Positions 10,668-22,154 are shown, counted from the first letter of the stretch. The stretch: DNA of 64,000 nt from Yponomeuta sedellus (GCA_934045075.1 OW203727.1:18970861-19034860); one strand, 5' to 3'. The notes: generated from the letters alone by a model not told the origin. Translations and numbers: made by a program.

Positions 10668-11175
10668 CCGAATGACAATAATACTTTAGTATTTGGTCTA
10701 GTTCATTGATTGAAAACATTCCTAAAACACTTTAGTTTAACGATGAACAGGTATAAAAGCTCTATAGCAGACTAGAGTTATCTCGATGTGGCTAAAAAGG
10801 AAGTGTGTAGACGCGGAAATACAACCTGACTGCGGCTCCGGAAGGCCACCTGTCTCTGTTACCTACACACGACGAGTTTCAAAATATACCTTCGAATAGA
10901 GTGGATAGGGCGTAGTTGCGATAAGCTTGGTACAAGTAGCATGCACAACATTTATTTGTAATACCCACTCATATAAACTGCCGCAATGTTTTTTTTTTGC
11001 ATTTTTGTCTCATTCGACAACTCATCAACCTTTTTAAGCATGGAGCCCTCAGTTGTAGTACGTGCGACCTTAAAAAATAAAAAAATTTTTCGGTACTGTG
11101 AATACAAAACAGTATTGACAGCATACTAATCTTTGTGCTTTTTTTTCAGTTACGTTATGCAACTTTATGACAAAC

Positions 11176-11404
11176 ATAGTATTTTCTAAGGTTAACACGA
11201 GCACCAGGTATAATTAAAACTGTTTTTATACGGATTTATGCGCGTTTATTACATTTTTACAATTTTCCGACGTTTCAGCACTTTTTCAGGTGCCGTGGGC
11301 TTGGATGACACCACGGCCACGATCCGAGACCACGGCACCTGATAAAGTGCCAAAACGTCTGAAAATTGTAATAAATAAATCCGTATAAAAACAGTTTTAA
11401 TTAT
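11176..11404. mobile_element. Foldback MITE, GACGTTTCGGCAC family
   Basis: About 80-bp arms (about 11211-11300 and 11320-11404) are inverted repeats. The core carries CCACGGCACC and its complement and, on the other side, AAACGTC. An asymmetric outer piece (TAGTATTTTCTAAGGTTAAC, 11178-11197) is shared with copies at 37476-37698 and 63165-63682. No ORF. The superfamily is unknown. Confidence 0.75.
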
Positions 11405-12110
11405 GACAAACAATGTAAGTTAGACAATCTATATTGACTCTGTTCGCATTGTACCTAATGAGCTTTATTGGGTATTTACTTAGGTAAGTAAAAAAGCATA
11501 TGTTTGACGGTGAATGTAATTCCACCACGATTATGTTTATATTCAAAAGTGTTATTATTCATTATTTTATCCCGGGGAAAACGTAAAAAACAGACAAAAA
11601 GTTAAGCACTCATCCGGGCGACAAGACAGAAGCGATTAAAAGCATACCTCTCCATTACAATACGTTGACTTGCAAATTTTATTCAGGACACTCATTCGCC
11701 ACTCGTCAAATAATAATCTTGGTGAAGTTTTAATTTTCCCACCCTGTGTGGGACTCCCGCCTTTATGGCAGGAAGGAACAGAGTGCGGTTTCCCTCGCTG
11801 CGTGATTCAATTTAAGTATTGCTCTCGTAATTTGCATTGCAGTGGCCGCTGTTGTGAAATACTGCCGGACTGACTACCTCCCTGTCTGCTGCTTAGAATA
11901 ATCGCATAAATTATGCGGTGGGACATTATTTTAGTTGGGCACATTTCTTTTGTTCGAGGAAAACTGTACTGGGAAACGGACTCTGGCATTTCACCAAAAG
12001 ATATATCTGCGAGATTGGAACCTCATCGAAATATTGTCCGTGTCGTTGCTAATAAAATGCAAGGGTTCCTCTTTTATATTTTGTCGGTCAATTTCTGGGA
12101 TTATCTTTTA
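11405..12110. other. No gene seen
   Basis: Two short ORFs (11670-11873, 11913-12179) are cysteine-containing but have no recognisable domain; the second runs into a Helitron. No gene is supported. Confidence 0.3.
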
Positions 12111-12402
12111 CTAGCTGGTGCCCGCGACTTTGTCTGCGCAGGATTAGTATTACGAATCGCTTATATTAGCGTGGCGTAGAAAAGAAGTAACATTATGACA
12201 TGAAAATTATCAAATAAATAATAATTGGATCACATTTGAAAAATATAATGCAATATCTTTATAAATTGTAGCCTATGTATTGTTCTGAAGTATAAGCTAT
12301 TATTGTAAAGTTTCATTAAAATCCATTCAGTAGGTCTTACCTGAAAGAGTAACCAACAACCATCAATACTTACGAGTATAGACGTGTATAATATTAGTAG
12401 GA
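12111..12402 (-). mobile_element. Complete small non-autonomous Helitron
   Basis: On the minus strand the element begins TCCTACTAATATTATA and ends in CTAG at 12111-12114, followed by T, with A before the 5' TC: the A/T insertion site expected for Helitrons. Just inside the 3' end is GTCGCGGGCACCAG, common in lepidopteran Helitron-like repeats. About 292 bp, with no Rep/helicase coding, so it would depend on a source element elsewhere. Confidence 0.7.
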
Positions 12403-12479
12403 TTTTTATTTTATTATTACGAGTAATTAACGGTGTTACATTTCATAAATACATAAAGTACATACTATATAAAGTACTA

Positions 12480-12804
12480 CCGTGCAGTCCCTAAAACGCA
12501 GTAAGTGCAAAAAGACGGTTCCGAGAAAAACGCAAATAACTTTTTGAAGCCATTTTTTAGTTATTTCTAATGTTAACTGCATTTTAATTAGTAATACAAC
12601 GTATTTGGGCGTGCGTTTTTCAATTACTGCTTTTGAAAACGTGGTTTCATTTTTGTGCTAACCATCCAATCAAAACATCGGTTAGATCACTGTAAATAGG
12701 TTTTTTTTTTAGATCACTGTTTTAATTATAACGTGCCCATCAAAACCCTATATTTAACTCAAAAACGTAAAAATGTCTCTTACTGCGTTTTAGGGCCTGC
12801 ACGG
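12480..12804. mobile_element. MITE with about 27-bp terminal inverted repeats
   Basis: Left end CCGTGCAGTCCCTAAAACGC and right end in reverse CCGTGCAGGCCCTAAAACGC form the termini (12480-12507, 12777-12804). No ORF. Flanking duplications are unclear; TACT occurs just outside both ends in inverted orientation, so the true end may be a few bases further out. Superfamily unassigned. Confidence 0.75.
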
Positions 12805-12879
12805 CAGAGTACGTAATCAGATACAAGGCGAATTATATATTTATTCTTTTATGCTGTAAAAAGAGCCAGTTGAACATAA

Positions 12880-13035
12880 TCCTATTATAAATGTGAAAGT
12901 TTGTGAAGATGTTCGGATGTGTGTTTTATCAATCACGCAATTACTGCTGAACAGAGTTGCTTGAAACTTCGCCTACATAAAGACAAAGATCTGAATTGAG
13001 ACATTGAATGGATAATATTTGATTTTTACCGTAAC
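12880..13035 (+). mobile_element. Helitron-like 5' part
   Basis: Starts TCCTATTATAAATGTGAAAG, the usual lepidopteran 5' end, and shares the segment with GACAAAGATCTGAATTGAG with the copy at 27858-27980. I could not find a CTAG 3' terminus. Confidence 0.55.
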
Positions 13036-13881
13036 CGTTCTTCAAGTCAAACTCTAAGTTTATTTACTGCGTTGCCATGGTAGCAAAAATCGTCTTAACT
13101 TATGTCTGATTTTTATTGTTAAAGGGAAGAGTATGTATGCGAATGCTCTGTGCTCAGCCCTGCGACCGGAGTCTTGGGAATTTAATATGCCCAACTAACC
13201 CCTATTATAACGCTTGGAAAAACTAACTTCGACTTTGAACCTTTAGAAAGTAGTTTAAATTAACCTCCATAGTAACTGCAAGCCAGAATGCACTTCTTTC
13301 CTAGAGCGACGGTCTGCTCCGAACGTTTTATCTCAACGTTGGATTAAACACAAATTAATTTTCGTTACACCAACAATTTTCGTCCAACGTTAATGCTTTA
13401 GTTGGAAACAAAAGCGGCAAATTGCATTACGAAACTTGTCCAGTTACATCTGGCCACGAAAGAGAAACATAACTTGGTGTGATGTAAAGCTACTACCTAC
13501 TAGGAGATAGCGTATATAGCGGGAAAGGAAACTTCCGTATGAACTCCACATCATAAGTAACTGTATCCAGAATAATGTTTATGGAGCGAGTGCGTTTGAA
13601 TGAATTGTCAAGTATTCAAGCTATGATTCTCCACCTATTTTTTCTCTCACTTTCTCTTTCTTTCTACCTCGTACAGATGCATACTTAGTCTTGGCATACA
13701 TGTATATTTATGATAAAAAGGCAAAATTCAGTTAAACGGTAAAAAAAACTTGAAAGCTCTAGTTTACCCTTAACGGGTAGTTACCAAGTTCAGCCTGAAC
13801 TTTAGGATTATTATTCAAAACTAACAAAAAAATAATAATACAAAAACACTATAATTGACTTGCTCAATTACTTGCTCTTAA
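13036..13881. other. No gene seen
   Basis: AT-rich sequence without recognised repeat or credible ORF. Confidence 0.35.
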
Positions 13882-14004
13882 CTGTACCCGCATGCCCCGT
13901 GGGGATTATGGGCATTACCCCCCAATGATGGCACAACTTTGCGTTATGGCGCTCATTACGGGAGGGCTATGTCCAGCAGTGGACTAATATAGCCTGAAGA
14001 AGAA
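13882..14004 (+). repeat. RTE-like LINE 3' end
   Basis: Plus-strand copy of the 10018-10262 family, ending GTCCAGCAGTGGACTAATAT then a GAAGAA array. One frame reads RYGAHYGRAMSSSGL before a stop, probably the old C-terminus. Confidence 0.6.
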
Positions 14005-14067
14005 GAACAGCTGTACCTTTATTTTAATGTTATAAGTATTTCTCGAATACCTGGTATACTATACTTA

Positions 14068-14258
14068 GCCCCTGTTTCACAATGTTCAAATAAAGTTCCA
14101 GATAAGCTAACCACAACCAGGGCTGCCGTTTGTTCTAAATTTAAAAACATTTTCCTATATTGCGTGTGTTCGTTTATGGCTTCAAATTTAGAACAAACGG
14201 CAGCCCTGGTTGTGGATAGCTTAACGGGAACTTTATCTGCAGATTGTGAAACAGACCC
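14068..14258. mobile_element. Harbinger-like MITE with TTA TSD
   Basis: Long arms (about 14068-14141 and 14187-14258) are inverted repeats, beginning GCCCCTGTTTCACAATG and ending, reversed, GGGTCTGTTTCACAATC. TTA flanks both sides (14065-14067, 14259-14261), as expected for PIF/Harbinger elements. The inner arms are nearly perfect, including CCAGGGCTGCCGTTTGTTC and its complement. No coding capacity. Confidence 0.75.
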
Positions 14259-14375
14259 TTACTGTAACTATACTCTAGAACATAGTTATATAGTCAAAAT
14301 TATTTGTAGGCCGGGTGAAGTATTAAGTTGAAGTAATTTTTATATAGTATTTCTTAATGACTCGCGATTCTCATT

Positions 14376-14475
14376 CAGGTTTTTATAATAAACGGGTCTA
14401 ATCGCGATTATCTATGTCTTTTTTACATCAACTGTAACCAATTCCCTGTGTTTGTCCAAATAAATAAAAATAAAT
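14376..14475. repeat. Foldback-element fragment and LINE-like tail
   Basis: AAACGGGTCTAATCGCGATTA (about 14392-14412) matches the end of the foldback family at 28014-28165. Then GTCCAAATAAATAAA (14454-14468) matches a LINE-like 3' tail at 51149-51163. Both are small remnants. Confidence 0.45.
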
Positions 14476-14485
14476 ATACAGAAAC

Positions 14486-14845
14486 GCTCGTGGCCTAGGC
14501 GAACCGAGTGATTGGAATCAATCACTTGGTTAAACAACAACAGGCGCGGTCAGGTACGGGATGGGTGAGCGTCCCGTGACTACCACTAGTAGCATTTTTC
14601 CGAGCGCTTCCGTGCTTCGCAAGGCACATTAAGCCGTTGGTGGCGGCTGTCATATAATGGCAGTCTTTAAGCCATGTCAGAGGCCTTACGGGCGGCTTGA
14701 TAACTTCTGACAGTAAGGCCAGCCAATGTCTTACAATCCTTCACCAACCCGGACTTGGCCCCCGTGGTGGAGTATCGCCTAACCTTCCTGCGATGCAGGA
14801 AGAGACCCGTGCCCCAGCAGTGGGGAAATACAAGGGTTGATAACG
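14486..14845 (+). mobile_element. 5S rRNA-derived SINE, full length, 10-bp TSD
   Basis: ATACAGAAAC flanks the insert (14476-14485, 14846-14855), fixing its ends: it starts GCTCGTGGCCTAGG and ends TTGATAACG, 360 bp. Part of the first 100 bp resembles the 3' half of 5S rRNA: a TTAAACAACA segment (TTAAGCAACA in most copies, like the 5S A box), GGCGCGGTCAG, and GGGATGGGTGAGCG (like the 5S C box GGATGGGTGACCG). This would make it a SINE3-type element with an internal pol III promoter. The body is specific to the family; the end CCCAGCAGTGGGG...GGTTGAT resembles RTE tails, so an RTE LINE may have mobilised it. The 5S relationship is by eye and should be aligned. Confidence 0.75.
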
Positions 14846-14855
14846 ATACAGAAAC

Positions 14856-15350
14856 AACCCGTAATTTTTCTAATTTTATTTTATTTATTTATTTGGAGAA
14901 AATACAGCCACAGAGAACGATCATTATCATGTTTCATAATATTGGGTATGGACTTATCTGTCCTATGTCTTATTTGTCAAACAATCCGTCGCTTTAAAGC
15001 ATGTTCTATGAAAATGATACTCGTAGCTACGACGATTGAAGAGATAAGACTCTTTTGTAAGTCGGACGTCGTTGGCATATTAATAGAGCCCTAGTTGAAC
15101 CCCTCTGGGTACAACATTCTTAAAAAGATTACTCAGTTGCTCCGTATTACTTTCTACTACCCTCTATTGTAAATAAATAACATCATAAAGAAATATCACG
15201 AGGCCGACGAGGAAATAATTAAATAGATTATTCTTCTTTCCTATTTTATTGCTTTTTTAAGCATTGCATTACAGTACGTGTTAAATAATAAAATAAACTT
15301 GAGCATCTGAGGTGGGAATACCAATTGCCAATCCGCGGTGGGCACACATG
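14856..15350. other. No gene seen
   Basis: Two overlapping ORFs (14755-15094) are largely SINE plus AT-rich sequence and have no motif. A LINE-tail-like TTTATTTATTTGGAG lies near 14883-14897. Confidence 0.35.
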
Positions 15351-15353
15351 GTT

Positions 15354-15915
15354 ATTACCGATTAACTGGAGTCGAGGATGCCGATTCAGCGTCACAAACC
15401 AACTGGAGCCGAGTATGACCGATAAAGCGTCACCCACCAGCTCAAGCCGAGTATTACCGATTCAGCGTAACTGACCTATTAGACCCAAGAAAGACCGATT
15501 GCATCACCCACCAGCTGGAGCCGAGTATCACCGATTCAGCGTAACTGACTTACTGGACCCGAGTAAGACCGATTCAGCATCACCCACCAGCTGATGCCGA
15601 GTATAACTGACCTACTGGCTTATACTATTTTTATTTTTAATGCACTAACCCGTGCTAAGGAACAAATTTAAAAACCTATTTAGAGGCTAAAAATTTTCTG
15701 ATAATTCTAAAAATCTGGCACGGATAGCCAGAGGTTGCGGATTCGAATCCCGGCATGGGTGAAATTTTTAGCCTCTAAATAGGTTGACCTACTGGATCCA
15801 AGCAGAACCAATTAAGCGTCACGCAACAGCTGGAGACGAATCTAACCGATTCAGCGTCCCCGCCCTACTGGAGCCGAGTATATCTAATTCAGCGTCACCA
15901 ATCCAAGCGACTGAC
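15354..15915. repeat. Minisatellite, about 37-bp units, split by an insertion
   Basis: Units of about 37 bp begin ACCGATTCAGCGTCACCCACC and alternate with a variant containing AACTGACCTACTGGACCCG, giving a higher-order period near 74 bp. The array spans 15354-15620 and 15786-15915 with 20-30 percent divergence. It is interrupted by the foldback retroposon at 15621-15785. I see no reading frame that would make it a protein repeat. Confidence 0.75.
15621..15785. mobile_element. Foldback retroposon inside the minisatellite
   Basis: The left part is the family 3' tail in reverse (TACTATTTTTATTTTTAATGC to GAGGCTAAAAATTTT). The right part is half a tRNA-like module in forward orientation ending GCCTCTAAATAGGT. 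TGACCTACTGG lies on both sides (15607-15617, 15785-15795); it is part of the repeat unit, so it may be TSD or array periodicity. The arms join at a different point from other copies. Confidence 0.7.
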
Positions 15916-16560
15916 GTTTCAGTACAAAGAACTCTTAAAAAAAGTTTTCAATCCAAAACACAAATGGGTGGAGTGACTGCCTCGCCATGCAATGTCTAAC
16001 TGTAGCCTTACCCTCAGTATTGCTATAAAAGTCGCGCTAAAATAATTCCCGCGGACTCTCTAGGGTTTTGTTAAAAAGAACATCTCAGCTGCAGTGGGAT
16101 TGCGACATCGAATTAGCTTGCCACTTTCAGACTTGCTTTATGCTTTGTTCTTCAGACTCACGGCTCCGACACGTTTTTAAATTGCGGTGAAGTTCTCTTT
16201 GAATCTCATGTCATGGGATTCTAAAAGCTTCGACAAATTTTATACGTTACTAGTCTGGACTCTGCAAACGTTGTTTTGCTATATAAATTCACTTACGCTT
16301 GAAATGTTGTATATCTATTATAATAATAATAAACAATGCAACGACTTCAATTGTGGCTTTATATGTAGATTAGTAGTATATTTTATAATAAAACAGACAA
16401 ACTGGATAAAAACGGATAAGCAGGTCATATAGTCAAATCTGGTCAAAGGGTAAAGTTGTAATGATGAAAAATGAGGGAAATCGAAAAATGTGTGACGTAA
16501 TTTAAATATTTAAAAATGATAGACAGAAAAAAAAATAAAAATGGTGTAAAGAGGATTGCA
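15916..16560. other. No gene seen
   Basis: AT-rich; the ORF at 16187-16432 is composition-driven. Nothing recognised. Confidence 0.35.
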
Positions 16561-16574
16561 CCGTTACACGCTTA

Positions 16575-16800
16575 CCTATTCTTAGACCTACCAAATATAC
16601 ACAAAAAATCATGAAAATCGGTGAAGCGGTTTCTTTGAAGTTCGATAACATACAATGGCACTATAATTTCTATAATTACTGGATGACCCCGCAATCATTG
16701 TTTTGGCATATTAATTAGCCCCTAATTTCAGACTTACCAAACATAAACAAATTCATAAAAATCTGCGAAGCCGTTTCGAAGGCGTTCGTTAACAGACACT
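16575..16800 (+). repeat. Degenerate Helitron-like remnants
   Basis: Two related stretches, near 16590-16650 and 16735-16795, each contain a TCA(T)AAAAATC-GCGAAGCCG/GTGAAGCGG block followed by GTTCG and TAACA. This resembles old lepidopteran Helitron interiors; no termini remain. Confidence 0.35.
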
Positions 16801-17004
16801 GGGAGACACTGACTCAAAACAGTTTCCAACATAATGGTTGCCATATTTGAAATCTGTTTTTTTTCCTTTCCATTACTGGCCGTACTTAATTAAAAGTTTC
16901 AAAGCCTCGTAACTATTTAACTATCGTGTTTCCGTCTGGTTTCCTCTTGCCCGCATTTTGTAAAGTATTTTTAATTATTCCAAAGTTATGAGTAAGTATG
17001 CTTA

Positions 17005-17130
17005 AGACTGTCTTACAATCCTCCACCAACCCGCACTTGGCTCCCATGGTAGAGAATGGCCTTAACTTCCTGCGATGCAGGGAGAGACCCGTGCCCCAGC
17101 AGTGGGGACATTCGAAGGGTTGATATCATC
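17005..17130 (+). repeat. 5S-derived SINE, 3' part
   Basis: 5'-truncated copy from GTCTTACAATCC to GGGTTGATATCATC. Confidence 0.7.
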
Positions 17131-17274
17131 ATCGTAACGTCACTTTAGACAAATTTGTGAGAAAATTAAAGTGCGGAAGCGAGGTCTTAAAAAATTCAAA
17201 TAGATTGTTTAATTGTTTACGTGTCAATTGTATTTCCCATTTCTCAAAAGTATACTTATTATTTTACAATCATG

Positions 17275-17420
17275 ACTGTCACTTGGGCCTAGTGGTGTTA
17301 CGTCTGTTCACCAAGCTTGAGGTCGTGCGTTCGATTCCCACTGAGGGCGCAGTACATTTGTACAAAGACCTCTCTCCGTATTTTCATAATTTTCATGTCC
17401 TTGCCTGGCTACCATAGCAC
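17275..17420 (+). repeat. tRNA-related SINE, second type
   Basis: A tRNA-like head (GGGCCTAGTGG as D arm, GCGTTCGATTCCC as B box) is followed by GTACATTTGTACAAAGACCT. The same order appears at 41960-42115. The body is unlike the tRNA-Gly or TACC-type SINEs. Confidence 0.6.
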
Positions 17421-18262
17421 ATGGTAAACTTGTTTGGAAGCAGGACCAGTTAATTGTTGAAGTTATATTATTAACAATCGTGAATGTGTTACTCAGCCTT
17501 AAACTTAGCATAATAATTATGCTTAAAAACAATGACAACACAGTAGTCCCGATATAGGTATATCTGGTGCTACAAAATGCAATTGGCTAAGCTTTGAGCG
17601 AAGAGTTTGATCCTTAATGCAATGGCAGTTTTATGAGCGAGATTGTAGGCCAAGTTAAAAAATATTAAAAAATTAAATAAGCATTATTTTTATCGTATCA
17701 ATGGTTTAAACTTACGGTATTTTTAAAACTGAACGTCTAGTTACGGCTAGAGTGCGTTTCACGAAATAAGACCTTTGGATTCAGCAAATATAGTCCCTAC
17801 TACATGGTGATAAGAATTTCTTGAAAGGAACTATAATCTGAAACGCAATCTACTGTCCGAACACGGCTCGAAAATAGCTCGGGGACAGAGCTAAAATGTT
17901 GGAATTAGTGACTTCGACGAGAAACATACGTAAGCTTAAACCGCTTAAAGGATAACGTGCAATGCTTACGAATTTCATAAAAAACCTATGAATACAAACA
18001 TGAAGAAATATCGCTTATAATATTTACTTAAACAAAGGACATTTAAACACCGATGATACAATCATATCATCAAAGGCATATCTGTGCGCCCAAACTATGA
18101 GCCTAAAACAGTTTACTTATGCCCTGAAATTATATATACCCTAGTCTGTTATGATATTTATTCATTTATAATATTTTTAAAATACACATTTCATTCGTTT
18201 ACTGCCCCGTTAAACCATTCCTGGTTTGTCTCAAATTAGCGTCGTCGGATATTACAATGTTA
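17421..18262. other. No gene seen
   Basis: AT-rich, no repeat family or credible ORF recognised. Confidence 0.35.
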
Positions 18263-18612
18263 TGTAGGAACTAAGTGATTGGAATCAATCACTTGCAACA
18301 ACAAGCGCGGTCAGGTTATGGATGGGTAACCATCCCGTGACTACCGCTAGTGACAATTCTTTCCGAACGCTTCGGTGCTTTGCAAGACATGTTAAGTCAT
18401 TGGTGTCAGCTGTCATAAAATGGCAGTCGTTAAGCCATGTCAGAGGCCTCATGCGCGGCTTGACATCTTCTGACAGTAAGGCCCGCCTCTGTCTTACTAT
18501 TCTTCACCAATCCGAACTCGGCCACCGTGGTAGAGTATGGCCTAAGCTTCCTGCGGTGCAGGAAGAGACTCGTGCCCTAGCAGTGGGAACATACATACGG
18601 TTGATATCAGGT
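18263..18612 (+). repeat. 5S-derived SINE, near full length
   Basis: Lacks only the first bases of the head. The AAGCGCGGTCAGGTTATGGATGGG segment is split by small changes; body and GGTTGATATCAGG tail are present. The long ORF along it (18322-18645) is a by-product of the SINE. Confidence 0.7.
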
Positions 18613-19299
18613 AGGGATATGATCACACGTCACATTGCTATGTAGCATAATATACTTGCTTACAGTACGAACACAGTATTTTCAGGTATATTGCCCGGTA
18701 TATTTGAAGTGTTTCTTGACAACAAAAGAAGTAGCATCATCTCTCAAAGTTAAAAGTAATAAAACCGGCAAAACTTCCTCAGCGGTGTTTTACAATTTCA
18801 TGTATTCATGCATCGCAGAAGAAAAGACCGCAGAGTGAGGCCTGTATTTTTCTCTTGTCGGTACGCTCCGCATAATTTCTCTAAATGAGCTCTCTCTAGG
18901 TGCAGTGCGCTTTTATTCCACCCCAGTTATATTAAAAGTTGGTCAAATGTGCAGTCGTAGCCGGCATTGTCTCAGGCTACCCTTTGTTTCCATTTTACCC
19001 TCACATCCCATGTGAAATAAACATTTCAATCCTATGAATTGTTCAGGTGAATATATTTCTTAACTGCTCTCTAGTTTTAAATAAATCGGTCACATGCTAG
19101 TTCACGAGTTGATAGCTATAATTATAGTTGCATCGTAAACTTGCTTGATAGTAGTTTTGAATATCGTAATAAAATTAGTGTTATATACATGACAATTCGA
19201 TAAATGTTACTACTATTTGTGCTCTATGGTGTTACCCATGGTTTATTGGGGTAAATAAATTGAGTATTAACAGTAAAATACATTTTGCCGCAGTAAAAC
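18613..19299. other. No gene seen
   Basis: No recognised repeat or motif. The ORF at 18635-18838 is short and unassigned. Confidence 0.35.
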
Positions 19300-19425
19300 G
19301 GAGCCTATGTGTTTAGCCAGTGTGTCAGATAACTCCATACCAAATTTTATCAAATTGGTCCAGCCGTTTAGACGTGAAGAAGTACCAAACATACTCACAA
19401 ACTTTCACTTTTATAATATATCATG
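19300..19425 (-). mobile_element. Helitron-like 5' part
   Basis: On the minus strand this reads ATATTATAAAAGTGAAAGTTTG, then the CTTCACGTCTAAACGGCTGG block shared with 21432-21640 and 27020-27227. The 3' end is missing. Confidence 0.55.
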
Positions 19426-19465
19426 TCATCGTACATATCACTGCCCTTCTCTGTATATAGATATA

Positions 19466-19505
19466 GATATAACCGAGCATTATAACAATAATGCTCGGTT
19501 ATATC
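19466..19505. repeat. Perfect 18-bp hairpin
   Basis: Arms 19466-19483 and 19488-19505 are perfect inverted repeats around AACA. It may be an attenuated foldback remnant or a hairpin in RNA; it is too short for a typical pre-miRNA. Confidence 0.7.
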
Positions 19506-20049
19506 TAGTATGTTGTGCTTCCTTGGTAACCCCAAATCTTGAGACTTTTAATCATTGGTAGTTTCTTCTCTCACTAAACCTGGAACTGTCGTATTTTCTC
19601 GCTGAATTTTTGTGAATTCATGAAATGGAAAAAAAAGCATAATTATGTAGGTCACAAAGCAGTAATTCATTTGCGTCTGTAGTTTTAGTCAAACTATGAC
19701 ATTCCTGGGATACTGTTTTAGTATGGGGTATGAGGTCAAGAGCCGACTATAAATTTATGATATGAAAGAAACTGTAAGTGCCAATTTTATATTGAGTGTA
19801 ACTTCCCAGATATTGTTCTTGAAAGCGGTATTGAGATCTGATAATTATAATCGGTCCAACTGCGATGGACACCCAGGCAAAAAATGCAAAACTGCATGGG
19901 CACCTTTTTTAACAATAGTTACGGGACGCGTTTTGCTACAATATTATAGCGAATAGATTATGTAGCGAAGACTATTCAAGTTGATTTTCTATAATAAATA
20001 GAAACCTATCTTTACTATTAATTATTAGGCTGCAACATTAAAAAATATC

Positions 20050-20137
20050 GGACCCGGACTTGGCCCCCGTGGTGGAATATAGCCTTAAGTTCATATGCAG
20101 GAAGAGTCCCGTGCCTCAGCAGTGGGGACATACATTA
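20050..20137 (+). repeat. 5S-derived SINE, 3' fragment
   Basis: From ACCCGGACTTGGCCCCCGT to CAGCAGTGGGGACATAC; truncated on both sides. Confidence 0.65.
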
Positions 20138-21431
20138 AAAATAATATGAAAACTCTTTCGATACCTATCTAGGTTTTAGTTTATGACGCTCTAAAAGTTA
20201 GACTATAAAAAAATTACAAAGCAATCAATCTATTAAAACTTTAACGTATTTAAAATCGATTACCAAAAGAATCGATTAGGTAACTTCATTGAACTGTGAA
20301 AAGCTAAACATATTTGGACCGGTTGTAACATCTTTTTTACACTTTTATTTCCAAAAGTACTGTTTTTTTCCGAGGTACAGTACACAAAACAAATCAATAC
20401 GTATGGTGGGAATTCGTAGGATGCCTGAGTGACCATCCTATAAGACCACAATAGTTTCAGCATGTATACCACATTTAATTCCTGTTCTCATTTGGAGGGC
20501 CATTTCATAGAGCTGGTTGGTCCAAGGCATTGCCCTCGAGAGGGATCTAACTAAATTATGGAGCCCAAGACAACGGCGGGGCTGACCAAGTCTCAGCGTC
20601 AGTAAACAGTGCTCCCGTCTTTGATCGCACAATATAAAATCACAATCAATATTGTTATTAGTATATTTCAATAGCATCATTCGTCTTATTTTTAAACAGA
20701 ATGCTGAAAGCCTACAATCTTGTTTTGTAACACTCATAATGTTTAACTGACTTGTCATAGTGAAACTTTCCGTTTGTTGATTCTAAAATAAATTTAAAAA
20801 AAAGTCATACTCTCTCTAAAACAAGACAAACGCCTTTTAGTGGGACGTACAATTTACGAGTATAGACCTCATAGTCTTATACTGTATTACCATTTTTATA
20901 AATGACATGGATTTACCTGCGTAGAACATTTTTTTTTGCATAGAGCTAAAATATAATCATAAGCTAACAAACCCGTCCGCTATTGGCAGATGCGTATAGG
21001 CAGTCGGTACTTGTCAGTCGATACTGTCTGAGTATTTGTTTTATCTTCTTTCTGGATTTTAAATCTTATATAGTTGCAATAAGTTTCACTGATGTGTTTA
21101 TTTAGGATTCGGTGGTGGGTTGCGCTATTCTGCGCCATCGAACAATGCCAAGGCGACTTATAAAAGTGGTAATACCGTAGCTTTCTACCGGATACAGTGT
21201 ACACAAACACTTATATTATGTCATAAACTCTACCTACGACGCCCCACAGGCTTGTTTAGGAAAAAATATTAAATGCAGTTGATATAATTACACTAGTTTT
21301 GTCGCGAGAAAGGACGTTTCTCTTACTTTGTGGCTCCTTTGTGGAGAGGCGGTTTTCGTTAATCTCGGACCACAAAAACACGAAGGCATTCAAAGGAAGT
21401 TTGTCTCGTGTCTTAGTAATATTATATCACA
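20138..21431. other. No gene seen
   Basis: A 106-codon minus-strand ORF (20438-20758) lies in a slightly G+C-richer patch (20480-20630), but I recognise no domain. It may be an old LINE remnant. Confidence 0.3.
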
Positions 21432-21640
21432 TCACATAAATATTATAAAGGCAAAAGTTTGTGAGTGTGTATGTTTGTTACTTCTTCACGTCTAAACGGC
21501 TGGAACGATTTTAATAAAATTGGATGGTATTGAGTTAGCTGATACCCTGGATTAACACATAGGCTACGTTGAACTGTGGGAAATCTTATCTCCATGGGAA
21601 AATCGATAAAGCGCGGGTAACAACGCAGGGCACAGCTAGT
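21432..21640 (+). mobile_element. Small non-autonomous Helitron
   Basis: Starts TCACATAAATATTATAAAGG and ends CAGCTAG(T) at 21633-21640. The interior has the AGTTTGTGAGTGTGTATG block and CTTCTTCACGTCTAAACGG block seen in the other copies. No Rep/helicase coding. Confidence 0.65.
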
Positions 21641-21967
21641 TAATAGACAAAAGAATGTGATGTTAGTCAACATTTTTTTAACAAAAAATTTTAATGTATT
21701 TTTTTGTTGCGTACTTATTAGAAACAGAGTTACTAAAAAACTAAGGTAAATGTGTAACTAACGCCACAATCTGACCTCATACTCAAATGTGCCAGGCGCT
21801 CCCTGGCACAATTGACAACATTTAATTTTTTTAGCATACGTATATTACTGTCGTAAAGGAAACTAGAAACGAAATAAAACGACCCATATTTTTTTTATTT
21901 TCGGAAGTTCGACGATATTCATTCATAATTTTCTGTTCGTCTTATTCTAAAACGACGTAACCGCCAA

Positions 21968-22154
21968 ATGACGTCACACATACGGCTTAATACAACTAAC
22001 ACCCTTGCCGCCTTTTTAAAAACCATTGGAATTAAGAAAAGGAAAAGTATTTTCTCCGACATGACATTTGAATTAAATTGAAAATGACATGAGTCATATC
22101 ACTTTTAATATTAGGCAACGGTACCCCCTCATTCCACCGTATGTGTGACGTCAT
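21968..22154. repeat. Inverted repeat carrying TGACGTCA
   Basis: ATGACGTCACACATACGG (21969-21986) and CCGTATGTGTGACGTCAT (22137-22154) are perfect inverted repeats 150 bp apart. Each holds the palindrome TGACGTCA (CRE-like), probably coincidental to an inverted-repeat element. Confidence 0.65.

Noticed and set aside
15354..15915. CRISPR-like array
   Set aside because: The organism is eukaryotic and units are contiguous diverged repeats without unique spacers.
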